A DNA stretch of 64,000 nucleotides from Tautonia sociabilis (GCF_003977685.1 NZ_RYZH01000005.1:62001-126000); one strand, 5' to 3'. Positions 18,478 to 28,358 are shown, counted from the stretch's first letter. Notes: a model not told the origin generated them from the letters alone. Program-made: numbers and translations.

Positions 18478-19953
18478 TCATGAGGGTGTCCTCCCGGTTC
18501 CGGGCGGACACCCTTCGTTGGTTTTCCCGGCCTCCGCCATCGCCTCCGGAGGGGCCGTCGAGTCGTCCAGGGCCTCGGGAGGCTCCGACTCGACGCCGAT
18601 CCGGTCGAGCAGCACCGCCACCAGGATATCCGCGACCACGTTCGTCATCGCCCGGCACCGGGACAACACCCAGTCGACCGTCAGCAGCAAGGGGAGCAAT
18701 TCCAGCGGCAGGCCGACGGTCGAGAGCACCAGGGCCAGCGAGATCAGCCCCGCCTCCGGGACGCCGGCGATCCCGATTCCCGCGACCACGCACGACAGCG
18801 CCGCGATCACCTGCTGGCCAACGGTCAGGTCCAGCCCGTAGGCCTGGGCCACGAAGAGGACGGCCATCGCCTCGTACAGCAGGATGCCGTCGTTGTTGAA
18901 GTTGGTCCCCACGCAAGCCGACAATCGGGCCGCCGTCGGCGACACTCCCATCCGATCCAGGCACCGCAACGTCACCGGCAGGGTTGCCAGGCTGCTGCTC
19001 GCCCCGAGGGCGTAGACGACCGCCTCCTTCGCCCCTCCCCAGAACCGCCTCAGGGTCATCCGGGCGACGAACACCACCCACGCCTGGTACATGATCGCCA
19101 CCTGGAGCGACAGCCCCAGCACCGCGACCGCGACATAGGCGAACAGCCCCTTGAAGGGCTCGAATCCCTGCTCGGCCACGGTCTTGGCGACCACCCCGAA
19201 GACCGCCAGCGGCACCAGGGCGATCACCCAGGAGAGCGCCACCTCGATCGTCCGGTAGAGCACCGCCACGGCCGACTCGACCCCGCGATAGTCGTCTCGA
19301 CCGGCCCGGATCTGCTCGTCCTTCACCCTCCGCAGCGCCGCTCCGCCGAGCACGGCGAGAAGAACGATCGAGAGGATCGAGCTCTCGAGGAACGGCTGGA
19401 CCGGGTTCGTCGGCACGAATCCCAGGAGGTCACGGAGAAAGTCCAGCGGCCTCGTCCCCGAGGCGAATCGCTCTAGCTCGGGTGCCGAGGAGGCGCCCGC
19501 CTCCCGGCCGGCGTCGAGCTCGGGAGTGTGCTGAAGGTACCGACCCGGCTGGATCGCGTTCGAGATCGTCAGACCGATCACCACCGCGACCGCCGCGTTG
19601 ATGCCGGAGATCCCCAGCATCATCGCGGCGTTCCGGGCTCGGACCCGGCTCCTGAGGAACGCGTCGATCACGGCGAAGAAGAGCAGGGGACCGGCCAACC
19701 CCTTGATCAGGCTGACGAGCAGCCCGCCGAGATAGCCCAGCGCCGAGGCGAACGACCCGAGTTTCTGCCAGGTTTCGAGGACCGGCCGACCGATCTCGCC
19801 CGGGAGCCGGCCCGCCATCCGCTCGGCCAAGGTCGGCGGGGAGCCGGCCGCCCAGTGAGCCAATTGCCCCAGAAAGGCCCCGGCGGCCATCGCCACCAGG
19901 ATCCGGAAGACGAAGGAGTCTCGGCGGCGGGCGGTTGGCGTCTCGGCGTCCAT
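18478..19953 (-). CDS. Dicarboxylate/amino acid:cation symporter (DAACS/SDF family)
   Basis: Inner-membrane secondary transporter of 491 residues that should import dicarboxylates or acidic amino acids with sodium or protons. It has about eight hydrophobic segments, a serine-rich re-entrant loop (ALGASSSLATLPVTLRCL, near 330-347) equivalent to the S-rich HP1 of the GltPh fold, and the conserved GTNFNNDG motif in TM7 (near 365; the family norm is NMDGT or similar). A hydrophilic insertion between about residues 150 and 175 is longer than usual. Substrate cannot be deduced. The 3' end overlaps a hairpin that could end the tRNA-Glu transcript on the other strand. Confidence 0.85.
   Translation of the reverse strand: MDAETPTARRRDSFVFRILVAMAAGAFLGQLAHWAAGSPPTLAERMAGRLPGEIGRPVLETWQKLGSFASALGYLGGLLVSLIKGLAGPLLFFAVIDAFLRSRVRARNAAMMLGISGINAAVAVVIGLTISNAIQPGRYLQHTPELDAGREAGASSAPELERFASGTRPLDFLRDLLGFVPTNPVQPFLESSILSIVLLAVLGGAALRRVKDEQIRAGRDDYRGVESAVAVLYRTIEVALSWVIALVPLAVFGVVAKTVAEQGFEPFKGLFAYVAVAVLGLSLQVAIMYQAWVVFVARMTLRRFWGGAKEAVVYALGASSSLATLPVTLRCLDRMGVSPTAARLSACVGTNFNNDGILLYEAMAVLFVAQAYGLDLTVGQQVIAALSCVVAGIGIAGVPEAGLISLALVLSTVGLPLELLPLLLTVDWVLSRCRAMTNVVADILVAVLLDRIGVESEPPEALDDSTAPPEAMAEAGKTNEGCPPGTGRTPS
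18483..18514 (+). terminator. Candidate terminator after tRNA-Glu
   Basis: A perfect 9-base stem AGGGTGTCC (18483-18491) / GGACACCCT (18506-18514) with a 14-base loop, followed on the plus strand by TCGTTGGTTTTCC. It lies 26 bases after tRNA-Glu but inside the end of the symporter gene. Confidence 0.4.
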
Positions 19954-20007
19954 CGGCTCCTGGGGGTCGTCGAGTGATCGGAGGGGGGGATCGCCTCCGG
20001 CGACCGC

Positions 20008-20955
<948 letters not shown>

Positions 20956-21019
20956 GACAGGGCCTCGATCGGTTCGGGCTCGCCGCGAGGGCTCATCGCT
21001 CGACGACCGCCCGAAGTGC

Positions 21020-21048
21020 ACGGTACGGCCGCCATCCCGGGGCGTCAA
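21020..21048 (-). promoter_or_regulatory. Promoter of the deacetylase-family gene
   Basis: Minus strand TTGACG (21043-21048), 17-base spacer, TACCGT (21020-21025); leader of about 58 bases to the ATG at 20955. Confidence 0.6.
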
Positions 21049-21089
21049 TGACCCGAGCGCGGCCTTCCCGCTCCGGTCCCCCTCGACGG

Positions 21090-21103
21090 GTTCCACGTGG
21101 AAC
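21090..21103. other. parS: parS centromere site (perfect)
   Basis: GTTCCACGTGGAAC, identical to the other two perfect copies, in the divergent gap between the deacetylase and glycosyltransferase genes, 3.8 kb left of parA. Confidence 0.88.
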
Positions 21104-21146
21104 AGGGGACGAGCGGGCCGGCGATTCGGCCGTTAGAATCGTGGGC

Positions 21147-22919
21147 ATGGAGCGCGAACCGATGCCCCGACACTTCGGCCGAGAGTCCGTCTGGGTGGTC
21201 GCCATGACCATGCTCGGCGCCGGCCTTCGGCTCAAAGGGCTCGGCTCCATCGGTCTGGAGCACTTCGACGAGGGCATCTACGCCCAGGCCGCGACCTGGG
21301 TCTTCTCGGGAGCCGGACTCCGGTGGCTGGACCCCGGATTGATCCCGTATGCCCCTCCCGGCTTCCCAGTCCTCGTCGGGCTCTCCTCTGCGGCGATCGG
21401 CCCTTCGGGTACCGCCGCCATCCTCGTCTCGATCCTCTCGGGGGTGCTGACGATCCCCGTTCTCTCCTGGCTGTCCCGCTTCGCGCTCGGTCGAGGGGCC
21501 GGGGCGGCGACGGCCTCCCTGGCCGCCCTGGCCGGACAGCACGTCGTCTTCTCTCGAACCGGCCTGACGGACTCGACCTTCCTCCTCTGCTGGTCGCTGG
21601 CGATGGTGGCCGGCGCCACCTTCCTCGAACGCCCGACGCCGGGTCGAGCAGCACGGCTGGGCCTCGCCGTTGGCCTCGCGCAACTGGTCAAGTACAACGG
21701 CTGGATGGCTGGGGCGATCGTCGCGCTCGCCGTCCTGCTCGGAGCGATTCGACGGGGAGAGGCCCAGCGATCGACCCCAAGGCGGCTCGGCCTCGGCCTC
21801 CTCGCCGCCATCATCTCGGCGGTGGTGTATCTGCCTTGGTTCCTGTTCGTCGAGCGGACCACCGGCTACGCCGGCCTGCTCGCCCACCATCGCAGCTACG
21901 TCGATGGCCTGGCCGGATGGTGGCCGAACTGGCAGCTACAGATGGCCCAGGCAAGGGCCATGGAGGGGCTCCTCGGGAACGGAGTCACCTGGGCGGGACT
22001 GGGGATCGGCCTCTCCTTGATCGGAGCGGCGATCGGGCAGGGGAGGTCTGCTCGGTCCTGGGGACGGCTCCGCTCGCTGGGCCTGCCCATCGTCCTCGTG
22101 CTCGCGACACTCTCGATCGTGGCGCCGGGGAACCTGGCCTGGTGGATCTCGCTGGCGTGGGCTCCGCTGCTGCTGGGGGAGGGCCGGCCCTCCGCCCGGC
22201 TCGTGGGGACGTGGTTCCTCGTGATGGCGGCCTCGACGCCGCTGTACCATCCGTATGCCCGGCTCTGGCTGCCGACTCTCGCCGCCTCCTGGGTCGCCGG
22301 CGGAGGACTGATCGCGGCCTTCCTGTCCTGGGCCCGAGGAAGGTCAGGGCAGGGGGGGGAACCCGGCCCCCCGCCCAGCAGGCCGGCTCGAACGGCCGTG
22401 ATCGTCCCCCTCCTGGCGATCCTCCTGGCGGGTCTCGACCCCCTGCTCTGGCCCGGCCGGGTCCGTCCCTTCCCCGAGCTGCTCTCCCCGAACGACGGAG
22501 TCCGACGCTTCTCCAAGTCGCTCGTCCCCGGGCTTCTCGGCGCCAGGCCCGACGGCCTCCACCTCTATACCCGGCCGACCTTCTCCTTCTATCTCCGTAC
22601 CCAGGGGATCGGACCGCTTCGGATCCACGGCGACCTCGACTCGATCCGGACAACCTCCCCGAGCCCCGGCGAGTACGCGATCATCGACGCCGCCCTGGGC
22701 GTGACCCCGGACGACCTGGATCGCCTCCTCTCGTCCTCTGGCTGGCGCCTCCACGTTCAGGAAACGCTTCCGACTTCGATCGCGACGCTGCTCGACGTCC
22801 GGCCGGAAACGGTCTTCGATTCGGCTCGCGCTCCCCTCGGGTCCGAGCCCGATTCCGATCCGTCCCCTGCCCTGGACGCCCGCCCAAGGAGCACGGTCTG
22901 GATTCTCGGCCCGTCCTGA
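21147..22919 (+). CDS. Membrane glycosyltransferase, GT39/ArnT-like (GT-C fold)
   Basis: A 590-residue polytopic protein. After the first membrane segment comes HFDEGIYAQAA, the acidic DE motif in the first outer loop of the dolichyl-phosphate-mannose/ArnT-like family (PMT_2), and about ten further hydrophobic segments follow; the C-terminal 150 residues are soluble and outside. Such enzymes transfer a sugar from a lipid carrier to a protein or glycan at the membrane. The ATG at 21147 is used; TAGAAT at 21134-21139 would give an almost leaderless message. Donor and acceptor unknown. Confidence 0.75.
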   Translation: MEREPMPRHFGRESVWVVAMTMLGAGLRLKGLGSIGLEHFDEGIYAQAATWVFSGAGLRWLDPGLIPYAPPGFPVLVGLSSAAIGPSGTAAILVSILSGVLTIPVLSWLSRFALGRGAGAATASLAALAGQHVVFSRTGLTDSTFLLCWSLAMVAGATFLERPTPGRAARLGLAVGLAQLVKYNGWMAGAIVALAVLLGAIRRGEAQRSTPRRLGLGLLAAIISAVVYLPWFLFVERTTGYAGLLAHHRSYVDGLAGWWPNWQLQMAQARAMEGLLGNGVTWAGLGIGLSLIGAAIGQGRSARSWGRLRSLGLPIVLVLATLSIVAPGNLAWWISLAWAPLLLGEGRPSARLVGTWFLVMAASTPLYHPYARLWLPTLAASWVAGGGLIAAFLSWARGRSGQGGEPGPPPSRPARTAVIVPLLAILLAGLDPLLWPGRVRPFPELLSPNDGVRRFSKSLVPGLLGARPDGLHLYTRPTFSFYLRTQGIGPLRIHGDLDSIRTTSPSPGEYAIIDAALGVTPDDLDRLLSSSGWRLHVQETLPTSIATLLDVRPETVFDSARAPLGSEPDSDPSPALDARPRSTVWILGPS

Positions 22920-22962
22920 GGCGGCTCGCCTCCGCCTCGTCCCTTCGACCGCAGGCTCAACC

Positions 22963-24342
22963 ATGCCCAGCCCCCCTCCCGTCTCGCTCTGGCCGGACCC
23001 CGACGCCCTCGGCCCGCTCACGGACCTTTACGAGCTGACCATGATGGCCGGGTACGCGAGCGAGGGGATGACCGAGACGAGCGCCACCTTCGAGCTCTTC
23101 GTCCGGACCATGCCGGCCAACCGCAACTACCTCGTCTTCGCCGGGCTGGAGCAGGCGATCGACGGCCTCGCCCGCCTCCGATTCTCCGACGACCAGATCG
23201 AGTGGCTGCGCCTCCATCCCATGTTCTCGCGGATCGAGGCGTCCTGGTTCGAACGGCTCCGGTCGCTGCGGTTCACCGGAGACGTCTGGGCCGTCCCCGA
23301 GGGGACCGTCATGTTCCCCGGCGAGCCGATGCTCCGGGTCCGGGCGCCAATTGACCAGGCCCAGTGGGTCGAGACGTTCCTCATCAACGCGCTGGCCTAT
23401 CCGACCCTCGCCGCCTCGAAGGCCAGCCGGGTCGTCGCCGCGGCGGCCGGTCGGGCGGTCGTCGAGTTCGGCGCCCGGCGAGGGCACGGCCCGATGGCCC
23501 CGTTCCTGGCGGCTCGATCCGCCTACCTCGCCGGCTTCGTCGGCACCAGCCACGCCGAGGCCGCCCGACGCCTGGGCATTCCGGCGATGGGCACGATGGC
23601 CCACTCCTGGGTCCAGTCGTTCGAGGATGAGCGCCTCGCCTTCGCCGCCTTCTCCCGGCATTTCGCCGGAGGGGTGACGCTGCTGGTGGACACCTACGAC
23701 ACGATCGAGGGCGTCCGACGAGCGGCCACCATCGAGCCCGCCGTCCAGGCCGTCCGGCTCGACAGCGGCGACCTGCTCCAGCTCTCCCGGGAGGCTCGAG
23801 CCACGCTCGACGCTCTTGGTCGCCGCTCCACCCGGATCTTCGCGAGCGGAGACCTCGACGAGCGCAGCATCGACCGCCTCGTCCGGGAAGGCGCGCCGAT
23901 CGACGTCTTCGGCGTCGGCACCGAACTCATCACCAGCCGAGACGCCCCGGCGATCGGCATGGTCTACAAGCTGGTCGCCGTCGACGGCTCGGGCCGTATC
24001 AAGTTGAGCACGGCCAAGGCGAGCCTCCCGCTCGCCAAGCAGGTCTTTCGCCGCCGAGACTCCTCGGGCCGGTTCGAGGGAGACGTCGTGGCCCTCGCCG
24101 ACGAGCCCGAGGACGGCGAACCGCTCCTGGCCCCGGTCATGCAGGCCGGCCGTCCCGTCTCCTGCTGGCCCGATCTCGACGCGATCCGATCCCGATGCGC
24201 CAGCCAGGTGGCCAGCCTCCCCGACGCGATCCGAGGCCTCGACGCGGCCCCTCCGTATCCGGTCCAGGTCAGCGAGGCCCTCCGCCTCGAGGCCAGCCGC
24301 ATCGAGCGACGGCTCCGATCCCTCCCCTCGTCTCCGCGTTGA
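22963..24342 (+). CDS. pncB: Nicotinate phosphoribosyltransferase
   Basis: A 459-residue cytoplasmic enzyme that makes nicotinate mononucleotide from nicotinate and PRPP in the NAD salvage pathway. Family landmarks are LTDLYELTMMAGY at the N-terminus, the catalytic-loop region EFGARRGHGP (near 170), GTSHAEAARRLGIPAMGTMAHSW (near 190-212), a VRLDSGD phosphoribosyl-binding stretch (near 265) and FGVGTELITSRDAP (near 315). Length is typical. It lies 43 bases after the GT39-like gene and could be co-transcribed with it. No other NAD gene is near. Confidence 0.92.
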   Translation: MPSPPPVSLWPDPDALGPLTDLYELTMMAGYASEGMTETSATFELFVRTMPANRNYLVFAGLEQAIDGLARLRFSDDQIEWLRLHPMFSRIEASWFERLRSLRFTGDVWAVPEGTVMFPGEPMLRVRAPIDQAQWVETFLINALAYPTLAASKASRVVAAAAGRAVVEFGARRGHGPMAPFLAARSAYLAGFVGTSHAEAARRLGIPAMGTMAHSWVQSFEDERLAFAAFSRHFAGGVTLLVDTYDTIEGVRRAATIEPAVQAVRLDSGDLLQLSREARATLDALGRRSTRIFASGDLDERSIDRLVREGAPIDVFGVGTELITSRDAPAIGMVYKLVAVDGSGRIKLSTAKASLPLAKQVFRRRDSSGRFEGDVVALADEPEDGEPLLAPVMQAGRPVSCWPDLDAIRSRCASQVASLPDAIRGLDAAPPYPVQVSEALRLEASRIERRLRSLPSSPR

Positions 24343-24910
24343 CGATCGCTCGACTCCATTGCGGTGACTGGCCAATCGACGGCGCCAGGGCACCGACCCA
24401 AGCGATCGCCCGGCCCTCCTGGTCGATCCGGAGGACGAGCCGGACCCTCGGTGCGAGCGACTCCGGGAGGAACGCCTTCGGCCTTCCCTCGGCGTCGGCG
24501 TTCTCCTCCCGTCGTCGCTCCCGCCAGGCTCCTCCCGCCTCCGAGCCAACCAGGAGGGCCCGACTCGGATCGCCTTCTCGGCGGCCACGACCAGACCACA
24601 CCACCATCCCGGCTCCGCCCTGCCGATTCCCGGCGATCGCCGCCGGCGCCCGTCGATCGTCCTGCACCGCACCGATCGGACGAGCGACGCCGCCGGGATC
24701 GCATGAGGCGACGTCGATCGGTGCTTGAGCTTTACAGGGCAGGGGAGGGCGGCTACACTCCCGCCGCCCTCGCGATCGGCACCCCCCGGCATCATCCCTT
24801 CGCTCTTGCCGAGCGGGCACGGACGCCCGACCCCCGCCGACGCCGCCTCCCGACTCTCGACCGTCCGCGCCCTCCCGGCCGACTCCAGGCAGGCGGGAGG
24901 AACCTCGACC
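24343..24910. other. Intergenic region between pncB and parA
   Basis: A 568-base gap. It holds the parA promoter (24731-24759) and a predicted leader of about 145 bases. On the minus strand a 112-codon frame from an ATG at 24607 to 24269 has partly gene-like codon use (a high G/C third position from the stretch KAFLPESLAPRVRLVLRIDQEG), but it overlaps the end of pncB and the pattern decays at both ends. It could be a small or decayed gene and is not called as one. Confidence 0.4.
24731..24759 (+). promoter_or_regulatory. Promoter of parAB
   Basis: TTTACA (24731-24736), 17-base spacer, TACACT (24754-24759). Transcription would begin near 24766. This also rules out translation from the in-frame codon at 24725. 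Confidence 0.6.
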
Positions 24911-25657
24911 GTGGCCAAGATCATCAGCGTGGCCAACCAGAAGGGCGGGGTCGGCAAGACGACCACCGCGATCAACCTGGCGGCCGGGCTGGCCAAGGCG
25001 GGCCGGTCGGCGCTCGTGATCGACGTCGACCCCCAGTGCAACGCCACCAGCGGGCTCGGCGTCGAGCCGGCCAAGCGGCACCCGCTGCTCGCCGGAAAGC
25101 CCCTGGCCGAATCGGTGGTCGCCACCGCTCAGCCCGGCCTCTCCGTGCTCCCCGGCTCCCAGAGCCTCGCCGACGCCGACGCGCTGTCCGCCTCCAACCG
25201 CCAGCGCGCCAGCGCGCTCCGCCAGCAACTCGGCTCCGAACTCTCAACGTTCGACTATATCATGATCGATTGTCCGCCCTCGCTCGGGCAGCTCACCCGG
25301 GCCTCGCTCGGCGCCTCGGCCGAGGTCTACATCCCCATCCAGTGCGAGTACTTCGCGATGGAGGGGCTCTCCCAGATCATCGAGCTCGCCCGCCAGACCA
25401 AGGCGAGGGACAACCGACGGCTGGAGATTGGCGGGATCGTGCTCACGATGTACGACCCCGATCTGGAGCTGGCCAACGAGGTCGCCAACGAGGTGCGCGG
25501 CTTCTTCGACGACGCTGTGTTCGACACCGTGATCCCCCGAGACGTGCTCATCAGCGAGGCGCCCAGCCACGGGCTGAGCGTGCTCGACTACGCCCCTCGG
25601 GCCAGGGGGGCCCGGGCCTACGTGGAATTGACGCTGGAGGTCATTGACCGTGACTAA
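24911..25657 (+). CDS. parA: Chromosome partitioning ATPase ParA (Soj)
   Basis: A 248-residue deviant Walker ATPase that forms a nucleoid-bound gradient along which ParB-parS complexes move. The GTG at 24911 has GGGAGG ten bases upstream and gives the normal start MAKIISVANQ. Visible are the deviant Walker A KGGVGKTT (11-18), switch I region VIDVDPQCNATSGLG (37-50), Walker B-like YIMIDCPPSLG (near 115) and the DNA-binding C-terminal region. Length is typical of the chromosomal Soj type without an N-terminal HTH. It overlaps parB by eight bases, and parS sites lie on both sides. Confidence 0.95.
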   Translation: MAKIISVANQKGGVGKTTTAINLAAGLAKAGRSALVIDVDPQCNATSGLGVEPAKRHPLLAGKPLAESVVATAQPGLSVLPGSQSLADADALSASNRQRASALRQQLGSELSTFDYIMIDCPPSLGQLTRASLGASAEVYIPIQCEYFAMEGLSQIIELARQTKARDNRRLEIGGIVLTMYDPDLELANEVANEVRGFFDDAVFDTVIPRDVLISEAPSHGLSVLDYAPRARGARAYVELTLEVIDRD

Positions 25658-26627
25658 AACGAAGCGACTCGGCCGCGGCCTGACCGCGCTGCTCGGTGCC
25701 GAGGAAGGGGGCTTCGAGCCCGGCTCCCTCGAGGCCGCCGAGCTGACCCACCTGCCGGTCGACCAGATCGACCCGAATCCCTACCAGCCTCGTCGCGTCT
25801 TCGACGCCGAGGAGATCGCCGCACTGGCCGACTCGCTCCGCCAGCACGGCATGCTCCAGCCGATCCTCGTCCGGCCCGCCGGCGAGCGCTTCCAGGTCAT
25901 CGCCGGCGAGCGCCGCCTCCGGGCGGCGGTCGAGGCCCACCTGGCTGAGGTCCCGGCCCGGGTCCTGGAGCTGGACGACCAGAAGGTCAACGAGCTGGCG
26001 ATCGTCGAGAACCTCCAGCGCAAGGACCTCAACGCCATCGAGAAGGCGCAGGCCTTCCGCAACTACCTCGACTCCTACGGCGGCACCCAGGAGGAGCTGG
26101 CCGGCCGGCTCGGCATCGACCGCTCGACCCTCTCCAACCTGCTCCGGCTGCTGGAGCTTCCCGAGGAGCTTCAGCAGGCGGTCGTCAGCGAGCAGATCAG
26201 CCCTGGCCACGCCCGGGCCCTGCTGGCGATCCAGGACCCCTCGGAGCAGGCCGAGGCTTGCCGTCGGGTGATCGAGGAGAAGCTCTCGGTTCGACAGACC
26301 GAGGCCCTGGTGAAGACCGGCCAGCCCACCCCCTCCCGGGGCCGGGTCCGGATCGACGCCGGTCATGCCCCCGTCCGTCCCCCTCACCTCTCGGAGCTGG
26401 AGGAGCATCTCAAGACCCGCTTCGAGACCTCCGTCGTCATCAAGGTCAAGGGGGAGGACCGCGGCCAGATCGTCATTGACTTCACCTCCCGGGACCAGTT
26501 CGAGCGCATCAGCGGACTGATCCGGGGGTCCGAATGGAGCCCCTCCCCCGCCGACCACGCGCCGGAGGGGAAGGATCACCCGCACCACCACCACGAGGAG
26601 CACCACCACCAGGAGTGGTCGGGATGA
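25650..26627 (+). CDS. parB: Chromosome partitioning protein ParB (Spo0J), with His-rich tail
   Basis: A 325-residue CTP-dependent DNA clamp that loads at parS. The GTG at 25650, nine bases after GGAGG, is preferred to a TTG two codons upstream. Domains: a ParA-stimulating N-terminal KRLGRGLTALL (5-15); the CTP-binding ParB/Srx domain with PNPYQPRR (near 43) and GERRLRAA (86-93), then ENLQRKDL (near 115); a helix-turn-helix DNA-binding domain (about 140-215); and a C-terminal dimerisation region. The last 23 residues form an unusual tail, DHPHHHHEEHHHQEW, rich in His and acidic residues. It is translationally coupled with parA. Confidence 0.95.
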   Translation: MTKTKRLGRGLTALLGAEEGGFEPGSLEAAELTHLPVDQIDPNPYQPRRVFDAEEIAALADSLRQHGMLQPILVRPAGERFQVIAGERRLRAAVEAHLAEVPARVLELDDQKVNELAIVENLQRKDLNAIEKAQAFRNYLDSYGGTQEELAGRLGIDRSTLSNLLRLLELPEELQQAVVSEQISPGHARALLAIQDPSEQAEACRRVIEEKLSVRQTEALVKTGQPTPSRGRVRIDAGHAPVRPPHLSELEEHLKTRFETSVVIKVKGEDRGQIVIDFTSRDQFERISGLIRGSEWSPSPADHAPEGKDHPHHHHEEHHHQEWSG

Positions 26628-27038
26628 TCCCCGCTCCCCGCCTTCGGGACCGGCTCGGGTCCCGGATCGGGCCGATACCGGAAATCCATTACGCCGGTTC
26701 CGTCCCTCTCGAACGCGATCCCGGGCGGCCCCAGGCCGCCCGGGGTCGGGTCGGGCGGTCCTCCTCCGCCGCCGGGGCGCGCAGGTCGGTTCCCATTTCC
26801 CCCGGGGCGGCGACGATGAGGAGAAGCCTGATTCCCGCCCGATCCTCCCCTCCCGAGGCCTCTCATCCGGCGACTCCCCTCCGCAAGCGATGAGAGACGA
26901 CCGAGCTAGGGAGCGCGGGGCTTCGCTCCCGGCGCTCTGGCACCCCGGTTGCTTTGGACCGTGCCCCAGGTCCCCGATCTCGGACGGCAGACGTCTCGGG
27001 CCGGGGAGCTGCGACGGACTGCGAGACACCTCGGAGGG
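26628..27038. other. Intergenic region after parB
   Basis: A gap of about 410 bases. It contains the strong hairpin at 26720-26744 and a second stem, GGGAGCG/CGCTCCC, at 26909-26930 with an 8-base loop. No convincing ORF and no clear promoter for the next gene. The exact start of the downstream kinase-like protein is uncertain, so part of this could be coding. Confidence 0.5.
26720..26744 (+). terminator. Strong hairpin downstream of parB
   Basis: A perfect 11-base stem CCCGGGCGGCC / GGCCGCCCGGG with a 3-base loop, about 90 bases after the parB stop. No T-run follows, so it may end transcription with help from Rho or protect the 3' end. Confidence 0.5.
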
Positions 27039-27707
27039 ATGATGGGTACAGCCGGGCAGGTCGACGGATTGGCCGGCGCGCTGCTGCGATGCGTCGACGA
27101 GCCGGAACAGGTCGCGGTGATCCACTCCCTGCTGGATCGCTACTGCCACCGGCTGCGCAACCGGCTCAACTCCATGAAGCTGAGCCTGTACCTCGCTCGG
27201 AGGCTCTCGGGCGGGGGCGGCCTCCTCGACTGGGACCGGGCCGAGGCCGCATCCCGGTCGATCGAGGGGCTCATCGACCAGCTCCAGCAGTTCTGTACCC
27301 CGCTCACCCCGGTTCCTTCCCCCGGCGACCTGGGCGACTGGCTCCGGGATCGGCTCCCCTCCTGGAGGCAGCTCCTCGCACCCCGGCCCATCCGGCTCGT
27401 CGCCGAGGGGACCGACGAGCCCCTTCCCGTCACCTTCGACTGGATCCGACTCGGCCAGGGGCTCGACGGACTGGTCGCCGCCTGGGCCCATTGTGCACCC
27501 GAGGAGGCCTCCCTCCGCCTCTGCTGGGGACGCGATTCCGACCGCATCGTCCTTCGCTTTGAGGCCGAGGCCTGGCTCGCTCGGCCCGACGGTGAGGTCG
27601 AGAGCCTGGCCCTGCCGCTGCTCGCCCGGGTGATGCGCGCCCACCGAGGATCGCTCGCCCTCCTTGACGAGTCTTCCGCCATCGAATTGAGCTGGCCGTC
27701 TTCCTGA
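27039..27707 (+). CDS. Histidine kinase-like phosphotransfer protein with degenerate ATPase part
   Basis: A protein of about 222 residues. An H-box-like helix CHRLRNRLNSMKLSLYLA is present (His near residue 37), resembling the dimerisation/phosphoacceptor helix of histidine kinases. The C-terminal half has the length and pattern of a HATPase domain (LGQGLDGLVAAWA ... LALPLLARVMRAHRGSLAL) but I see no N-box Asn, no DxGxG and no GxGxG. It may therefore be a ChpT-like phosphotransferase or an inactive kinase rather than a self-phosphorylating one. The start is unsure: adjacent ATGs at 27039 and 27042 follow GGAGG very closely. A receiver-only protein is encoded 25 bases downstream. Confidence 0.6.
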   Translation: MMGTAGQVDGLAGALLRCVDEPEQVAVIHSLLDRYCHRLRNRLNSMKLSLYLARRLSGGGGLLDWDRAEAASRSIEGLIDQLQQFCTPLTPVPSPGDLGDWLRDRLPSWRQLLAPRPIRLVAEGTDEPLPVTFDWIRLGQGLDGLVAAWAHCAPEEASLRLCWGRDSDRIVLRFEAEAWLARPDGEVESLALPLLARVMRAHRGSLALLDESSAIELSWPSS

Positions 27708-27732
27708 CCCTCCCTGACGATCGAGGCCTCCG

Positions 27733-28146
27733 ATGTTGACGCTGCTCACCCCGACCGATGGCGACCTTCCCGCGACACTCCGGGAGCGTCCCCCCTTCGT
27801 CCTGCTCGTCGACGACGACTCGACTGGGCGTACGACCCTGGCCCGTCTGCTCGACAGCGCCGGCCACTGCTGCGTCGATGTCGGATCGGGAGACGAAGCG
27901 CTCGAGCTGTGCGTCAGTCTCCGCCCCGTCCTCGTGATCACCGACCTCTGCATGCCCGGCCTCGACGGCAGGGGGCTGGGGCGGTTGCTCCGTTCCCGGT
28001 TCCCCAAGCTCTCCCTCATCCTGATCACCGCCCAGCCGCTCGACGACGACACTCGAACGGAGCTGCTGGGCACCTTCGACGACGTCCTGAGCAAGCCCGT
28101 TGACGGCGACCGCCTGCTCGACCGGGTGGCCCGCCTGGCCCACTGA
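27733..28146 (+). CDS. Single-domain response regulator (CheY-like receiver)
   Basis: A 137-residue receiver domain. All key residues are present: the acidic cluster LLVDDDS (about 24-30), phosphoacceptor Asp71 in VITDLCMPGLDG, the conserved Thr/Ser region LILITAQP (about 95-102) and Lys121 in LSKPVDG. No output domain follows, so it should act by protein contact or as a phosphate shuttle. Directly downstream of the kinase-like gene, its likely partner. Confidence 0.88.
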   Translation: MLTLLTPTDGDLPATLRERPPFVLLVDDDSTGRTTLARLLDSAGHCCVDVGSGDEALELCVSLRPVLVITDLCMPGLDGRGLGRLLRSRFPKLSLILITAQPLDDDTRTELLGTFDDVLSKPVDGDRLLDRVARLAH

Positions 28147-28328
28147 TCCCGAGGGCTCGGATCGCGAAGTCCGCGAAGCTCGGAGCGGCCGGGGGCGTGA
28201 CGACCCCCGCGTCGAGGGGCGGCAGAACCGGGGTCGACTCCCCCCCGAGTCCCCGTCTCTGCCCTCGTCCGACTCCCCCGACATCCGGGATCACCGCCCG
28301 CCGCGCGCTGCGTCCCACCGACTCGGGC

Positions 28329-28358
28329 TTGACCGGAGATCCCGGGCCCCCCTAGGAT
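28329..28358 (+). promoter_or_regulatory. Promoter of tRNA-Pro
   Basis: TTGACC (28329-28334), 18-base spacer, TAGGAT (28353-28358), 12 bases before the tRNA. Confidence 0.6.
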
